A stretch of DNA of 24,175 bases from Alphaproteobacteria bacterium UBA2964 (lineage in GTDB: Bacteria > Pseudomonadota > Alphaproteobacteria > MPNO01 > UBA2964), in the NCBI GenBank assembly GCA_002348425.1, contig DEBE01000230.1, forward strand, positions 1 through 24,175. The letters run 5' to 3'. Below are positions 9,072 to 16,532 of this stretch, in pieces. Made by a program: the position numbers and the translations under genes. The number at the start of each line of letters is the position of its first letter. The stretch's first letter is position 1. A model generated the notes under the pieces. The model saw nothing but the letters and a program-made list of their open reading frames with translations. It did not search any database and was not told the origin of the DNA.

Positions 9072-9125
9072 TTGAAACGAGAAAAATATTTTAAACCTAA
9101 AAAGTAGAATTTTTGGAGTATGATG

Positions 9126-9677
9126 ATGCCGCTCGAAAAACCCGCCGACCGCGAACCTATTCAGAATCGTAAAATGGAAGTTTCCAGCTACCGAAGATCG
9201 GATGGACAATGGGACGTAGAAGGACGACTAAGGGATACATCGGCGTACTCTTTTCAAAACGATTATCGAGGCACTATAAAACCCGGCGTACCCATTCACG
9301 ATATGTGGATACGGCTCACCCTTGATCACAACATCATCATTACATCAATTGACGTTGCGATGGATGGAACACCTTATGAGATATGTCCAGGTGTAGAGAC
9401 GACATTCCAAACTCTTAAGGGCGAACATATAGGGCCGGGCTGGAATCGAAAATTAAGATCTTTGTTTGGGGGGGCAAAAGGCTGCATACATATGATTGAC
9501 CTATTACGCCCGATAGGCACTGTCGGATATAAGACTGTCAAAAGAGAAGTAGCAAACAAAAATCCAATGAACGAAAGAGAAGATACTCCATACCAAATTA
9601 ACACCTGTCACGCGATGGACAGTAACGGCACAGTAGTCAAGGAACGCTGGCCACATTTATACACCGGGCCCTCCTGA
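9126..9677 (+). CDS. DUF2889 domain protein
   Basis: A 183-residue soluble protein that I recognise as a DUF2889 protein, a family with no established function. The opening MPLEKPADREPIQNRKMEV, then SSYRRSDGQWDVEGRLRDT, a central LTLDHNIIITSIDVAMDG and the conserved C-terminal KGCIHMIDLL are the features behind the call. Three consecutive ATG codons occur at 9120, 9123 and 9126. GGAG at 9115-9118 is seven bases from the third and only one from the first, so I choose 9126. No signal peptide or membrane helix is visible. The following gene starts 55 bases downstream, so the two are likely co-transcribed, perhaps with the CorC-like gene upstream. Confidence 0.85.
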   Translation: MPLEKPADREPIQNRKMEVSSYRRSDGQWDVEGRLRDTSAYSFQNDYRGTIKPGVPIHDMWIRLTLDHNIIITSIDVAMDGTPYEICPGVETTFQTLKGEHIGPGWNRKLRSLFGGAKGCIHMIDLLRPIGTVGYKTVKREVANKNPMNEREDTPYQINTCHAMDSNGTVVKERWPHLYTGPS

Positions 9678-9732
9678 AAATTCTCCTTCTAAAATTGTTG
9701 AATGAGTTCCAACTGACCCTCATACTGGCTTT

Positions 9733-10317
9733 GTGAAAAAACGTGACCACATTTTTAATATTCTAAGCGAGCCGTATATTAAGACGAAGCCTCGTCTATG
9801 TGATTTTCCCGGCTGCAGTAAAGAAGGAAAGTATCGAGCACCCAAATCGAAAAAAGAACTCGATAAATATTTTTGGTTCTGTTTAGAACACGTTCGTCTC
9901 TACAACGCTCGTTGGAATTTTCATGCGGGGTTATCACAAACTGAGATTGAACAACAATTACGTGCAGATACAACTTGGTGGCGTCCCACTTGGCCTTTGG
10001 GAACTAACTCTGGAAGTGGAGCGACACCATGTATTGATTTTGGAAGGTTTGGTGCTGATAACTGGGATAAAAAAAATAAAAATCCTGCAAATACTCATAA
10101 TATTGGTTGGCGACCGAAACCAGGCTCCTTGGAAGAAGAGGCGTTAGCAATTTTTGATTTGGATACTCCCGTAACTAAGGCGGAAGTAAAAGAAAAATAT
10201 AAAAAGTTAGTAAAAAAAAATCACCCTGATACGAATGGTGATGATCCTGACGCCGAGGAAAAATTAAAAAGCATAAACCGTGCCTACTCAACTCTGATGG
10301 CCTGCGATGCCATCTAA
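9733..10317 (+). CDS. DnaJ-domain protein with N-terminal Cys/His cluster
   Basis: A J-domain co-chaperone-like protein of 194 residues. The C-terminal third (about 138-190) is a J domain with the HPD tripeptide at 164-166 (KLVKKNHPDTNGDDPDAEEK) and the helix IV INRAYSTL. The N-terminal part carries Cys23, Cys28, Cys50 and His53 in CDFPGCSKEG and WFCLEHV, a pattern that could bind zinc. The middle is Trp-rich and has no J-protein G/F region or CTD, so this is not classical DnaJ or CbpA. The start is a GTG at 9733 with no good Shine-Dalgarno; an in-frame stop at 9703 leaves no earlier ATG/GTG/TTG start. It converges on rpmB with 38 bases between them and no visible terminator. A specific client or Hsp70 partner cannot be named. 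Confidence 0.85.
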   Translation: MKKRDHIFNILSEPYIKTKPRLCDFPGCSKEGKYRAPKSKKELDKYFWFCLEHVRLYNARWNFHAGLSQTEIEQQLRADTTWWRPTWPLGTNSGSGATPCIDFGRFGADNWDKKNKNPANTHNIGWRPKPGSLEEEALAIFDLDTPVTKAEVKEKYKKLVKKNHPDTNGDDPDAEEKLKSINRAYSTLMACDAI

Positions 10318-10355
10318 CCAACAATAGAATGTTCGAGAATATAATCTAAGGATTA

Positions 10356-10652
10356 TTAATCAGCCGAGTTTTTTTCTGATATTTGTTTGATTCTACGTTT
10401 CAATTGTAGTGCCTCAACAGATAATTTTCTGTTGGAGGTTGAAAGCAAATAAGCGTCTATCCCACCATTTTTCTCTATCGTACGAATGGTTTGGGTTGAA
10501 AGCTTGAGCTTAACTGACCTTCCTAAAATCTCGGAAGGCATTGACGATATCTGAATGTTGGGCAAAAACCGGCGGCGCGTCTTATTATGAGCGTGGCTTA
10601 CATTGTTGCCAGAAAGAACTCCCTTACCTGATATGCTGCATCGACGTGACAT
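10356..10652 (-). CDS. rpmB: 50S ribosomal protein L28
   Basis: Large-subunit ribosomal protein. The opening [20 protein letters not shown] and the following [11 protein letters not shown] are characteristic of bacterial L28, and 98 residues fit the longer alphaproteobacterial form. A longer reading frame exists to 10694, but the 14 extra residues are unlike L28, and GGAAAAG lies just ahead of the ATG at 10652. The upstream gap of 116 bases to the MFS gene contains TTGACG followed by AT-rich sequence (TATTAA or TTAAAA), a weak candidate promoter, so rpmB may be transcribed on its own. Confidence 0.96.
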   Translation of the reverse strand: MSRRCSISGKGVLSGNNVSHAHNKTRRRFLPNIQISSMPSEILGRSVKLKLSTQTIRTIEKNGGIDAYLLSTSNRKLSVEALQLKRRIKQISEKNSAD

Positions 10653-10768
10653 AATCTTTTCCAAAAAAACCGAAATCCAAAACGGCGAGGGCATTTTTTA
10701 ATAAGCAATAATGACTACGTCAAGAATAAAGGCGAATAAAATTAATTCAATCACCCTGTTGGTCCAAC

Positions 10769-11935
10769 CTAATCTTCAGTGGTTTTAATCCACATCCCGA
10801 ATAAAAACATAAGAAGCATGACAACCGCGCCGGAATAAAACGGCCAATTTGGTCCAAAACTGCCAAAAACAAATCCTGCCCAGGCCGGTCCTGTTATTCT
10901 AGCCATCGCTGAACAGGATTGTGATATACCTAATAGGCTCCCCCGCTCACCTGGATGAGCGTACTTAGATACGAGACTTGAGAGAGATGGGTTGTTGATA
11001 CTTACTCCAAAAACAATAAATCCAAACGCTATGCATAGCCCAATGGCATCATTCATTTGGGGTAAAATCAAAACGCCTATAAAAATCATTAGCGCTCCAA
11101 AACATATTAAACGATGTTCACCAAATCGACTGGTAAGACGCCCCACCAAAAACCACTGCGTAGCTGCAGCTGTTATACCCATGAAGGTATAAATTTGACC
11201 ATTCTGCCATGGCCCCCAACCCAATAAACGTTCTGACCAAAGAACAAACGTTGTTTCTATGCCCGAAAAAACGAATGGTGTCATAGTGACTAGAACTAAA
11301 AGTAATGCTAGTTGAGGAATTTGGATTGCTTCTTTAAAAACGCGACGTAAAGATCTTTGCTGCTGCACTACATGACCCCGTAATTCTCCAGAAATCGTCT
11401 CATGAACTTGGAAAAAAGCAATTACAAGGGCCGTAGCTGAGAGTGACGCGGCAATCACAAATGGCAAGACTAAATTTGGATCTACGGGGTCTGAACCAGC
11501 CAGCATTCCCCCGATAGCAGGGCCAACTATAAAACCTAAACCATGTGCAGCACCCACTTTGGCCATAGCACCCGCTCTGGCTGATGTATCAGTAACATCA
11601 GCTATAAACGCTTGTATCACTCCAGCATTTGCTGCCATAGCCCCAGTAAAGGCGCGGGCTAAGAATAACATTAGTAAAGAATTTGTAATGGTCAGGGCCA
11701 CATAGCCACAAAATAAACCTGTTAAGGTAGCTAAAATTATTGGCCGACGCCCCATACGATCACTAAACCTCCCCCACACAGGAGCAAAAATGAATTGTGA
11801 AAATGAGTAAACAGTGGCCAATAATGTTACTTCAAGAGGACTAGCACCAAACTTCTCAGCAAAAAAGGGCAATAGCGGAAGGATGATACCAAACCCAACG
11901 GTATCAACAAAGATTGTCAGCAACAGTGCATGCAA
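10769..11935 (-). CDS. MFS transporter, TetA-like drug/proton antiporter family
   Basis: A 388-residue inner-membrane protein with about 12 hydrophobic segments. It carries the MFS motif A in GRFSDRMGRRPI between helices 2 and 3, and a family opening of the TCR/Tet type (IFVDTVGFGIILPLLPFF). RAFTGAMAAN and GFIVGPAIGG fit motifs B and C of drug:H+ antiporters. The substrate is unknown, and the TetA resemblance does not by itself imply tetracycline resistance. The start is a TTG at 11935: AGAGGG sits seven or eight bases upstream, and an in-frame TAA directly before it rules out a longer protein. It lies between the HAD gene and rpmB, all on the minus strand with sizeable gaps, so it may be its own unit. 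Confidence 0.9.
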   Translation of the reverse strand: MHALLLTIFVDTVGFGIILPLLPFFAEKFGASPLEVTLLATVYSFSQFIFAPVWGRFSDRMGRRPIILATLTGLFCGYVALTITNSLLMLFLARAFTGAMAANAGVIQAFIADVTDTSARAGAMAKVGAAHGLGFIVGPAIGGMLAGSDPVDPNLVLPFVIAASLSATALVIAFFQVHETISGELRGHVVQQQRSLRRVFKEAIQIPQLALLLVLVTMTPFVFSGIETTFVLWSERLLGWGPWQNGQIYTFMGITAAATQWFLVGRLTSRFGEHRLICFGALMIFIGVLILPQMNDAIGLCIAFGFIVFGVSINNPSLSSLVSKYAHPGERGSLLGISQSCSAMARITGPAWAGFVFGSFGPNWPFYSGAVVMLLMFLFGMWIKTTED

Positions 11936-12079
11936 AATTTATCCCTCTCATGAATCAGATTTAGGCCCACTAAATGATTTATTTAGCCATTCTCGTTTCT
12001 GTAAAAAAGAATTCTTTCAATATAAAGATTTTGGGCATAACGGAGTTAAATTTAATTGTAAAATTTATTTTATAACTGG

Positions 12080-12982
12080 CTACCAGCATAAATGATGGAT
12101 AGCCACATCGGGACAAACACCCTTCTTCGTGCAAACATTGGCTATGTGGCGTCCAGCATCAGTAGAAATATCACCAGCTGCAAGTCCAAATTCTTCACCA
12201 TGAATTCCACCGATCACAAGAAGTGATTTGATGTTTAAGTTTTTAGCACCCGATATATCAGTCCGAAGTGAATCTCCAATTGCTAAAACCCGATTCAAAT
12301 TTGGACTACCCATTTTATGAAGACAGCTGTCATAAATAGGCTTATGAGGCTTACCATAATAAAGGACGTCACCGCCAAGTTGCTCATATCGTTTTGCCAA
12401 TGCCCCTGCACATATTATCCGGCGGCCTCCACGTATTACTTCAAGATCTGGATTGGCACAAACCATCTTTATTTTCGCATTTGCACCCTCTTTAAGTATA
12501 TGTTCATAGTCGCTGACAGTCTCTTCATCTCCCCATGGACCTGTATTCACTATCAATCCGGCATCCCCTACAATATTCACCATTTCAAATTCTAAATTAT
12601 CTAATAAGCCGTCATCACGAGCAGGCCCAATATGTAAATAGGTTTTTCTGACCCCGAGAAACCATTCCTCCCGCATCTCTTCTAAGCCGAGCCGAGTCGC
12701 TTCCCCCGAGGACATTATTATAGGACATAAATATTCTGGCATTCCCATTTGATTCATACTAGCCCGAACTGCATCAGCCCGACGTGGAGCATTAGTAAGC
12801 ATCGCATACGGCTTGCCAGTTTTATGAATTTTTTGTAAACAGTCTATGACTTTGGGATACAAAGTGACGCCATCATGGATTACACCCCAGAGGTCAATAA
12901 TAAATGCGTCAAAATCTGAACTTAATTCCGAAAGACTTGAAATAATTGGTATGTGATCGGCCATTTTTTGGATTCTTGTCAT
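12080..12982 (-). CDS. HAD-superfamily class IIA hydrolase (TIGR01459-like)
   Basis: A 300-residue haloacid-dehalogenase-type phosphatase of the class IIA group, related to NagD-like enzymes and to my eye closest to the TIGR01459 family common in alphaproteobacteria. The nucleophile motif is FIIDLWGVIHDG (Asp30; the second acid of the usual DxD is absent, since the sequence is DLW). Motif II is LTNAPR at about 62-67, the motif III lysine is in GKPHKPIY at 210-217, and GDSLRTD at 236-242 supplies the metal-binding acids. The physiological substrate is unknown. Two starts are possible, 12982 and 12964 (MADHIPI); neither has a strong ribosome site. The 152 bases upstream to pyrD are AT-rich and featureless. 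Confidence 0.85.
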   Translation of the reverse strand: MTRIQKMADHIPIISSLSELSSDFDAFIIDLWGVIHDGVTLYPKVIDCLQKIHKTGKPYAMLTNAPRRADAVRASMNQMGMPEYLCPIIMSSGEATRLGLEEMREEWFLGVRKTYLHIGPARDDGLLDNLEFEMVNIVGDAGLIVNTGPWGDEETVSDYEHILKEGANAKIKMVCANPDLEVIRGGRRIICAGALAKRYEQLGGDVLYYGKPHKPIYDSCLHKMGSPNLNRVLAIGDSLRTDISGAKNLNIKSLLVIGGIHGEEFGLAAGDISTDAGRHIANVCTKKGVCPDVAIHHLCW

Positions 12983-13134
12983 CTACAGAGCATAAAAAAT
13001 ATCAAAACTAAATTAAATTTTAAAACTATAATCTGGTTAAGAAATAACTGGGGAAGTTTTTTTCAAAAATTTGAATTAAATGGGAACTCATAGATTTCAA
13101 ACTACCAAATGCGCTTAATTATTAACAAACCCCT

Positions 13135-14259
13135 TCAGATGTGATTCACACCCACTGCATCGGAAAGATTAGCATAACCATCTTCTTTTAAATGGGCTGC
13201 CAAACCCTTCTTAATTTCGGCTATTATATTAGGGCCACCATAAATTAGCGCAGTATAAAGTTGTAACAGTGAAGCTCCCGACTTAATTCTCTCATATGCA
13301 TCTTTTGCAGAGGAGATGCCACCACAACCAATTAAAACAACTTTACCATTAGTCATATTAAAAAGCTTTGAAAGTGTTTGATTTGCTTGTTTTTTTATAG
13401 GTGAGCCACTTAAGCCACCTGCCTCTTTGGCATGATTGCTTCGTAAGGTAGCTGGTCGTTTGACAGTAGTATTACAGGCTACAAGGCCGTCTATTCCGTA
13501 ATTTAAAGCAACTTTCGATACAACCGCCAACTGATCATCTCCAAGCTCTTGACCAATTTTAACCAATAAAGGCGGAGTTCTCTCGTTAACCTGTTTACTT
13601 AAAGTCAGTTTGGCTTTTTCTACCAACTCGGCCAATTTATCACCGGCCTGCCAAGCACATAGGCCCGGTGTATTGGGACAGGAAACGTTAATTGCGATAT
13701 AACTGGCATATCCCGCTAATTTATTTAAGCAATAATTAATGTCGCCCGCTGGGTCCGATGTACCCGTATTAATTCCGATGTTGATTCCAATTTTAAAAGA
13801 AGAAATATCTCTTATTTTTTCTAAATTTCTAGCAAATTTTTCCGCTCCTTTACTTGGGAAACCAAGACGGTTTATGAGAGCACCATCTTCTAGGAGCCTA
13901 AATAAATTAGGTTTTGGATTACCCTGCTGGGGAAAAGGTGTTACCGTCCCTATTTCAGCGAATCCAAAACCTAAATCTGATACACCATTTATTACTTCAG
14001 CATTCTTATCAAACCCAGCGGACATACCAAGAGGATTAACAAATTTCATACCCCATACATCAGTCTCCAGAATAGGGTCTTCTATTTCTGCTAGTTTAGG
14101 CACTAAACCTAATTTTAGAGCCTGTATTGCGCATTTATGTGCTAAGTTTGTTGGTAATAACCGGAAGACAGCTGTACCACTTTTCATTAAATCAAAAGAA
14201 GTCTTTTTTTTCTTGGTTTTACGACCATTCATGACCGCAGATACACCCATACCAAGCAT
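13135..14259 (-). CDS. pyrD: Dihydroorotate dehydrogenase, class 2 (quinone-dependent)
   Basis: Oxidises dihydroorotate to orotate at the inner membrane, passing electrons via FMN to quinone, the fourth step of pyrimidine synthesis. Class 2 features are the N-terminal amphipathic extension before the barrel (FRLLPTNLAHKCAIQALKLG), GMSAGFDKNAE, LINRLGFPSKGAE, VACNTTV with GGLSGSPI, and the C-terminal FMN-phosphate site GCGGISS with GASLLQLYTAL. At the position of the class 2 catalytic serine (Ser175 in E. coli) this protein has Cys194 in NVSCPNTPGL, a residue normally typical of class 1 enzymes; the TGT codon is at 13678-13680. I choose the ATG at 14259 (374 residues) because GGAG is seven bases upstream. 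The frame is open to 14322, and a later ATG at 14187 has no ribosome site. It diverges from sufE. Confidence 0.93.
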   Translation of the reverse strand: MLGMGVSAVMNGRKTKKKKTSFDLMKSGTAVFRLLPTNLAHKCAIQALKLGLVPKLAEIEDPILETDVWGMKFVNPLGMSAGFDKNAEVINGVSDLGFGFAEIGTVTPFPQQGNPKPNLFRLLEDGALINRLGFPSKGAEKFARNLEKIRDISSFKIGINIGINTGTSDPAGDINYCLNKLAGYASYIAINVSCPNTPGLCAWQAGDKLAELVEKAKLTLSKQVNERTPPLLVKIGQELGDDQLAVVSKVALNYGIDGLVACNTTVKRPATLRSNHAKEAGGLSGSPIKKQANQTLSKLFNMTNGKVVLIGCGGISSAKDAYERIKSGASLLQLYTALIYGGPNIIAEIKKGLAAHLKEDGYANLSDAVGVNHI

Positions 14260-14353
14260 CGCTTTACTCCAATAAAATATGCTAGGAACATAAATCAGTC
14301 GCTGATTCGTATCGAGTATCAAACCCCTTCTTTATTATGCTAATAGGTGGTAA

Positions 14354-14383
14354 TTGCTCACATCACTAGCTATCTGATTATAA
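14354..14383 (+). promoter_or_regulatory. Candidate sigma-70 promoter for sufE
   Basis: TTGCTC at 14354-14359 and ATTATA/TTATAA at 14377-14383 are separated by 17 or 18 bases. The likely transcription start near 14390 would leave a leader of only about 10 bases before the sufE ATG, which agrees with the lack of a clear Shine-Dalgarno there. This is a weak match seen by eye. Confidence 0.3.
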
Positions 14384-14401
14384 ACTTATTAAGTTGTTTT
14401 T

Positions 14402-14845
14402 ATGAAAAGTGATTTTGTCGATATTTCCGCAGCCAAACAAAGTATCGTGGATGAATTTAGTTTATTTGACGATTGGGTGGACCGCTATGAATATATAATC
14501 GAGTTGGGAAAATCTCTTGAGGGTTTATCAAAAGAGTTTCGTATAGAGGACTTTCGTGTAAAAGGTTGCCAATCTCAGGTTTGGTTTAAACCTGAGACTA
14601 ACGGGGAAAAAATTATCTATAATGCTGATAGCGACGCAATGATTGTCCGTGGTTTAATTGCCTTGTTATTACGCGTTTATTCGGGACGCACTCCAGAAGA
14701 AATATTGGATACTCCCCCTGATTTCTTTGAAAAAATCGAATTAGGGTCCCACTTAAGCGGTAACAGGGCAAATGGATTACATGCCATGGTAAGTTACATC
14801 CAATCATATGCCATTTCAGTTAAAAATATTCGTAATGAAAATTAA
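14402..14845 (+). CDS. sufE: Cysteine desulfuration protein SufE
   Basis: SufE accepts sulfur from the cysteine desulfurase SufS as a persulfide and hands it on for Fe-S cluster assembly. The 147-residue protein has the family layout: YEYIIELGKSLEGL in the N-terminal helix region, and the sulfur-accepting Cys56 in VKGCQSQVWF. A C-terminal half follows with MIVRGLIALLLRVYSG and RTPEEIL. Length and motif order are normal. The rest of the suf operon is not in the window, so this copy stands apart. The next gene, a methyltransferase, starts 28 bases after its stop, suggesting a shared transcript. Confidence 0.95.
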   Translation: MKSDFVDISAAKQSIVDEFSLFDDWVDRYEYIIELGKSLEGLSKEFRIEDFRVKGCQSQVWFKPETNGEKIIYNADSDAMIVRGLIALLLRVYSGRTPEEILDTPPDFFEKIELGSHLSGNRANGLHAMVSYIQSYAISVKNIRNEN

Positions 14846-14873
14846 ATAATATAGATAGTTAGTCATTCAGCGC

Positions 14874-15701
14874 GTGCAGTATAAAGAGACAAAAAATACC
14901 TATTGGAAAAATAGAAGTATTGGTTGGAAAAAAGAAACAACTAACGCCAAACCTAATCAAGATCCTTTTATTCGTCGTTTAATAGAGTGTGCCAATATTA
15001 GGCAACGCATGAATGTTCTTGACGTTGCATCTGGTGCAGGAGACCCAGCAATAACCATAGCAAAAAATTATACTAGAGGAAATGTAACAGCTTGTGATTT
15101 GACCTACGACATGCTCGGAATTGCAATGGAGCGTGCTAAGCGGCTTTATATAGAAAATTTGACTTTTACTGTCGGAAACATGAGTGCCCTTCCTTTCCCA
15201 AACAATACCTTCGACGCTTTTACATGTCGGAATGGACTAATGTTTTCAGATACCAAAGTAAAAAGTGCGGAAGAGGCCTTACGAGTACTAAAACCAGGGG
15301 GTAAGGCTGCTTGGCTAGTTTGGGGCAATATAGAATCTAACCCAACATTTGTTGCTGTTAGAAGGGGCCTAGAGTCCCATTTTGACGAGGTTTTCCCATA
15401 TAGAATGATTCGGCATAACCTATCGGAACCTGGCCAACTGAAAAAAATTTTAAATGAGTCTGGATTTTCATCTTTCGAGGAAATAGAACTGAAATGGGAG
15501 AGGCAAATAACTCCGTATGATGACTATTTTCAACGCGCTGTAGCCCGTACAATACCAGATAAATTAAGATTTTTATCTCAATCAGACATAAAAATAATTC
15601 TTCAAAATATTAAGAATGAATGTGAAGAATATTTAAGAGGGGATATTTATGTAATACCAATTAGTATGCGGCTTGGAATTGGAACAGCGGGTGACAGATA
15701 A
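14874..15701 (+). CDS. Class I SAM-dependent methyltransferase, UbiE-like (copy 1)
   Basis: A Rossmann-fold methyltransferase of 275 residues in the broad UbiE/Methyltransf_11 group; the substrate cannot be told. Motif I is VLDVASGAGDPAITIA (48-63), the acidic ribose-binding end of strand 2 is TACDLTYDML, motif II/IV is PFPNNTFDAFTC, and LRVLKPGGKAAWLVWG is the conserved post-motif strand. The C-terminal 110 residues are shared with the next gene. The start is a GTG at 14874 without a recognisable ribosome site. In-frame TAG at 14856 precludes anything much longer. It follows sufE and overlaps its paralogue by 11 to 29 bases depending on that gene's start. I do not call it UbiE itself, since it is tandem-duplicated and diverges from the UbiE signature motifs. 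Confidence 0.82.
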   Translation: MQYKETKNTYWKNRSIGWKKETTNAKPNQDPFIRRLIECANIRQRMNVLDVASGAGDPAITIAKNYTRGNVTACDLTYDMLGIAMERAKRLYIENLTFTVGNMSALPFPNNTFDAFTCRNGLMFSDTKVKSAEEALRVLKPGGKAAWLVWGNIESNPTFVAVRRGLESHFDEVFPYRMIRHNLSEPGQLKKILNESGFSSFEEIELKWERQITPYDDYFQRAVARTIPDKLRFLSQSDIKIILQNIKNECEEYLRGDIYVIPISMRLGIGTAGDR

Positions 15702-16524
15702 AAAAAATAACGAAGATTCTGAGGCAAGATGGTCGGAGCGAGCCAAGGCATGGTCATCAACTTCTGAAAAAGGTATTTCTAAAGATGATACCTTTAACCA
15801 AATGATTATAAAGGAAGTTGGCATCCAATCTGGAGAAAAGGTGTTAGACCTTGCGTCGGGTTCTGGTAACCCTGCCATAAGCATTGCAAGTTTTATGAAA
15901 AAAAAAGGACAGGTTTTTTGTACCGACATTACCCCCTCAATGCTTATGGTTGCACGGCAAAGGGCTCAACATCTAAATTTAAAAACACTGAAATTTATCG
16001 TCAGTGATATGCAATCCCAACCTTTTGAATCTGAATTTTTTGACGCGATAACATGTCGCTTCGGAATCATGTTCGCAAAAAATAAATTTAATGTATTAAA
16101 AGAAGCAGGCCGTGTTTTAAAAAAAGGTGGTCGTGTCGCGTTAATTGTCTGGGGTGCTTATGAAGAAAATCCTCCGTTTTATGTGCCCCGTCGTGCTGTT
16201 GCCAAACATTTAGGAATACGAGAGGGTCCAATACCAAATCGCCACTCGATGGCTAAACCAGGAACTTTGGAAAAAATTATGAGAGAATCTGGTTTTATAC
16301 GAGTTGAAGAACGTGAGCTCAGATATAACAATGATGTAGTGGATATCGAAGAGTATGTGATCCGTAACTTGAAAAGAAGTTTTTCTAAACAAACCAATTG
16401 CATGACTGATACTGAATTTTCTCTTTTAAAAGATACCGTAGTCAGCGCTTGGCAACCGTTTTATGAAAATAACGTTTTTTCTATTCCAAATTATGCGCGC
16501 CTTGTATTGGGGTCAAAGACTTGA
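15691..16524 (+). CDS. Class I SAM-dependent methyltransferase, UbiE-like (copy 2)
   Basis: Paralogue of the preceding gene, about 277 residues from the GTG at 15691. Motif I reads KVLDLASGSGNPAISIAS, strand 2 CTDITPSMLMVARQRAQ, then FFDAITCRFGIMF and GRVLKKGGRVALIVWG. The shared C-terminal pattern, with proline near AKPGTLEKIMRESGF, matches SEPGQLKKILNESGF in copy 1. Two starts are possible: GTG 15691, with GGAA six bases ahead, or TTG 15673, with none; I prefer the former. The start lies inside the end of copy 1, so translation is probably coupled and the two may work together or as a heterodimer. Substrate unknown. It converges on lysK with eight bases between the stops. Confidence 0.82.
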   Translation: MTDKKNNEDSEARWSERAKAWSSTSEKGISKDDTFNQMIIKEVGIQSGEKVLDLASGSGNPAISIASFMKKKGQVFCTDITPSMLMVARQRAQHLNLKTLKFIVSDMQSQPFESEFFDAITCRFGIMFAKNKFNVLKEAGRVLKKGGRVALIVWGAYEENPPFYVPRRAVAKHLGIREGPIPNRHSMAKPGTLEKIMRESGFIRVEERELRYNNDVVDIEEYVIRNLKRSFSKQTNCMTDTEFSLLKDTVVSAWQPFYENNVFSIPNYARLVLGSKT

Positions 16525-16532
16525 TGAGAACC

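Noticed and set aside
10653..10694. Longer L28 starting at 10694
   Set aside because: The extra 14 residues do not resemble L28, and the normal MSRRC start has a ribosome site.
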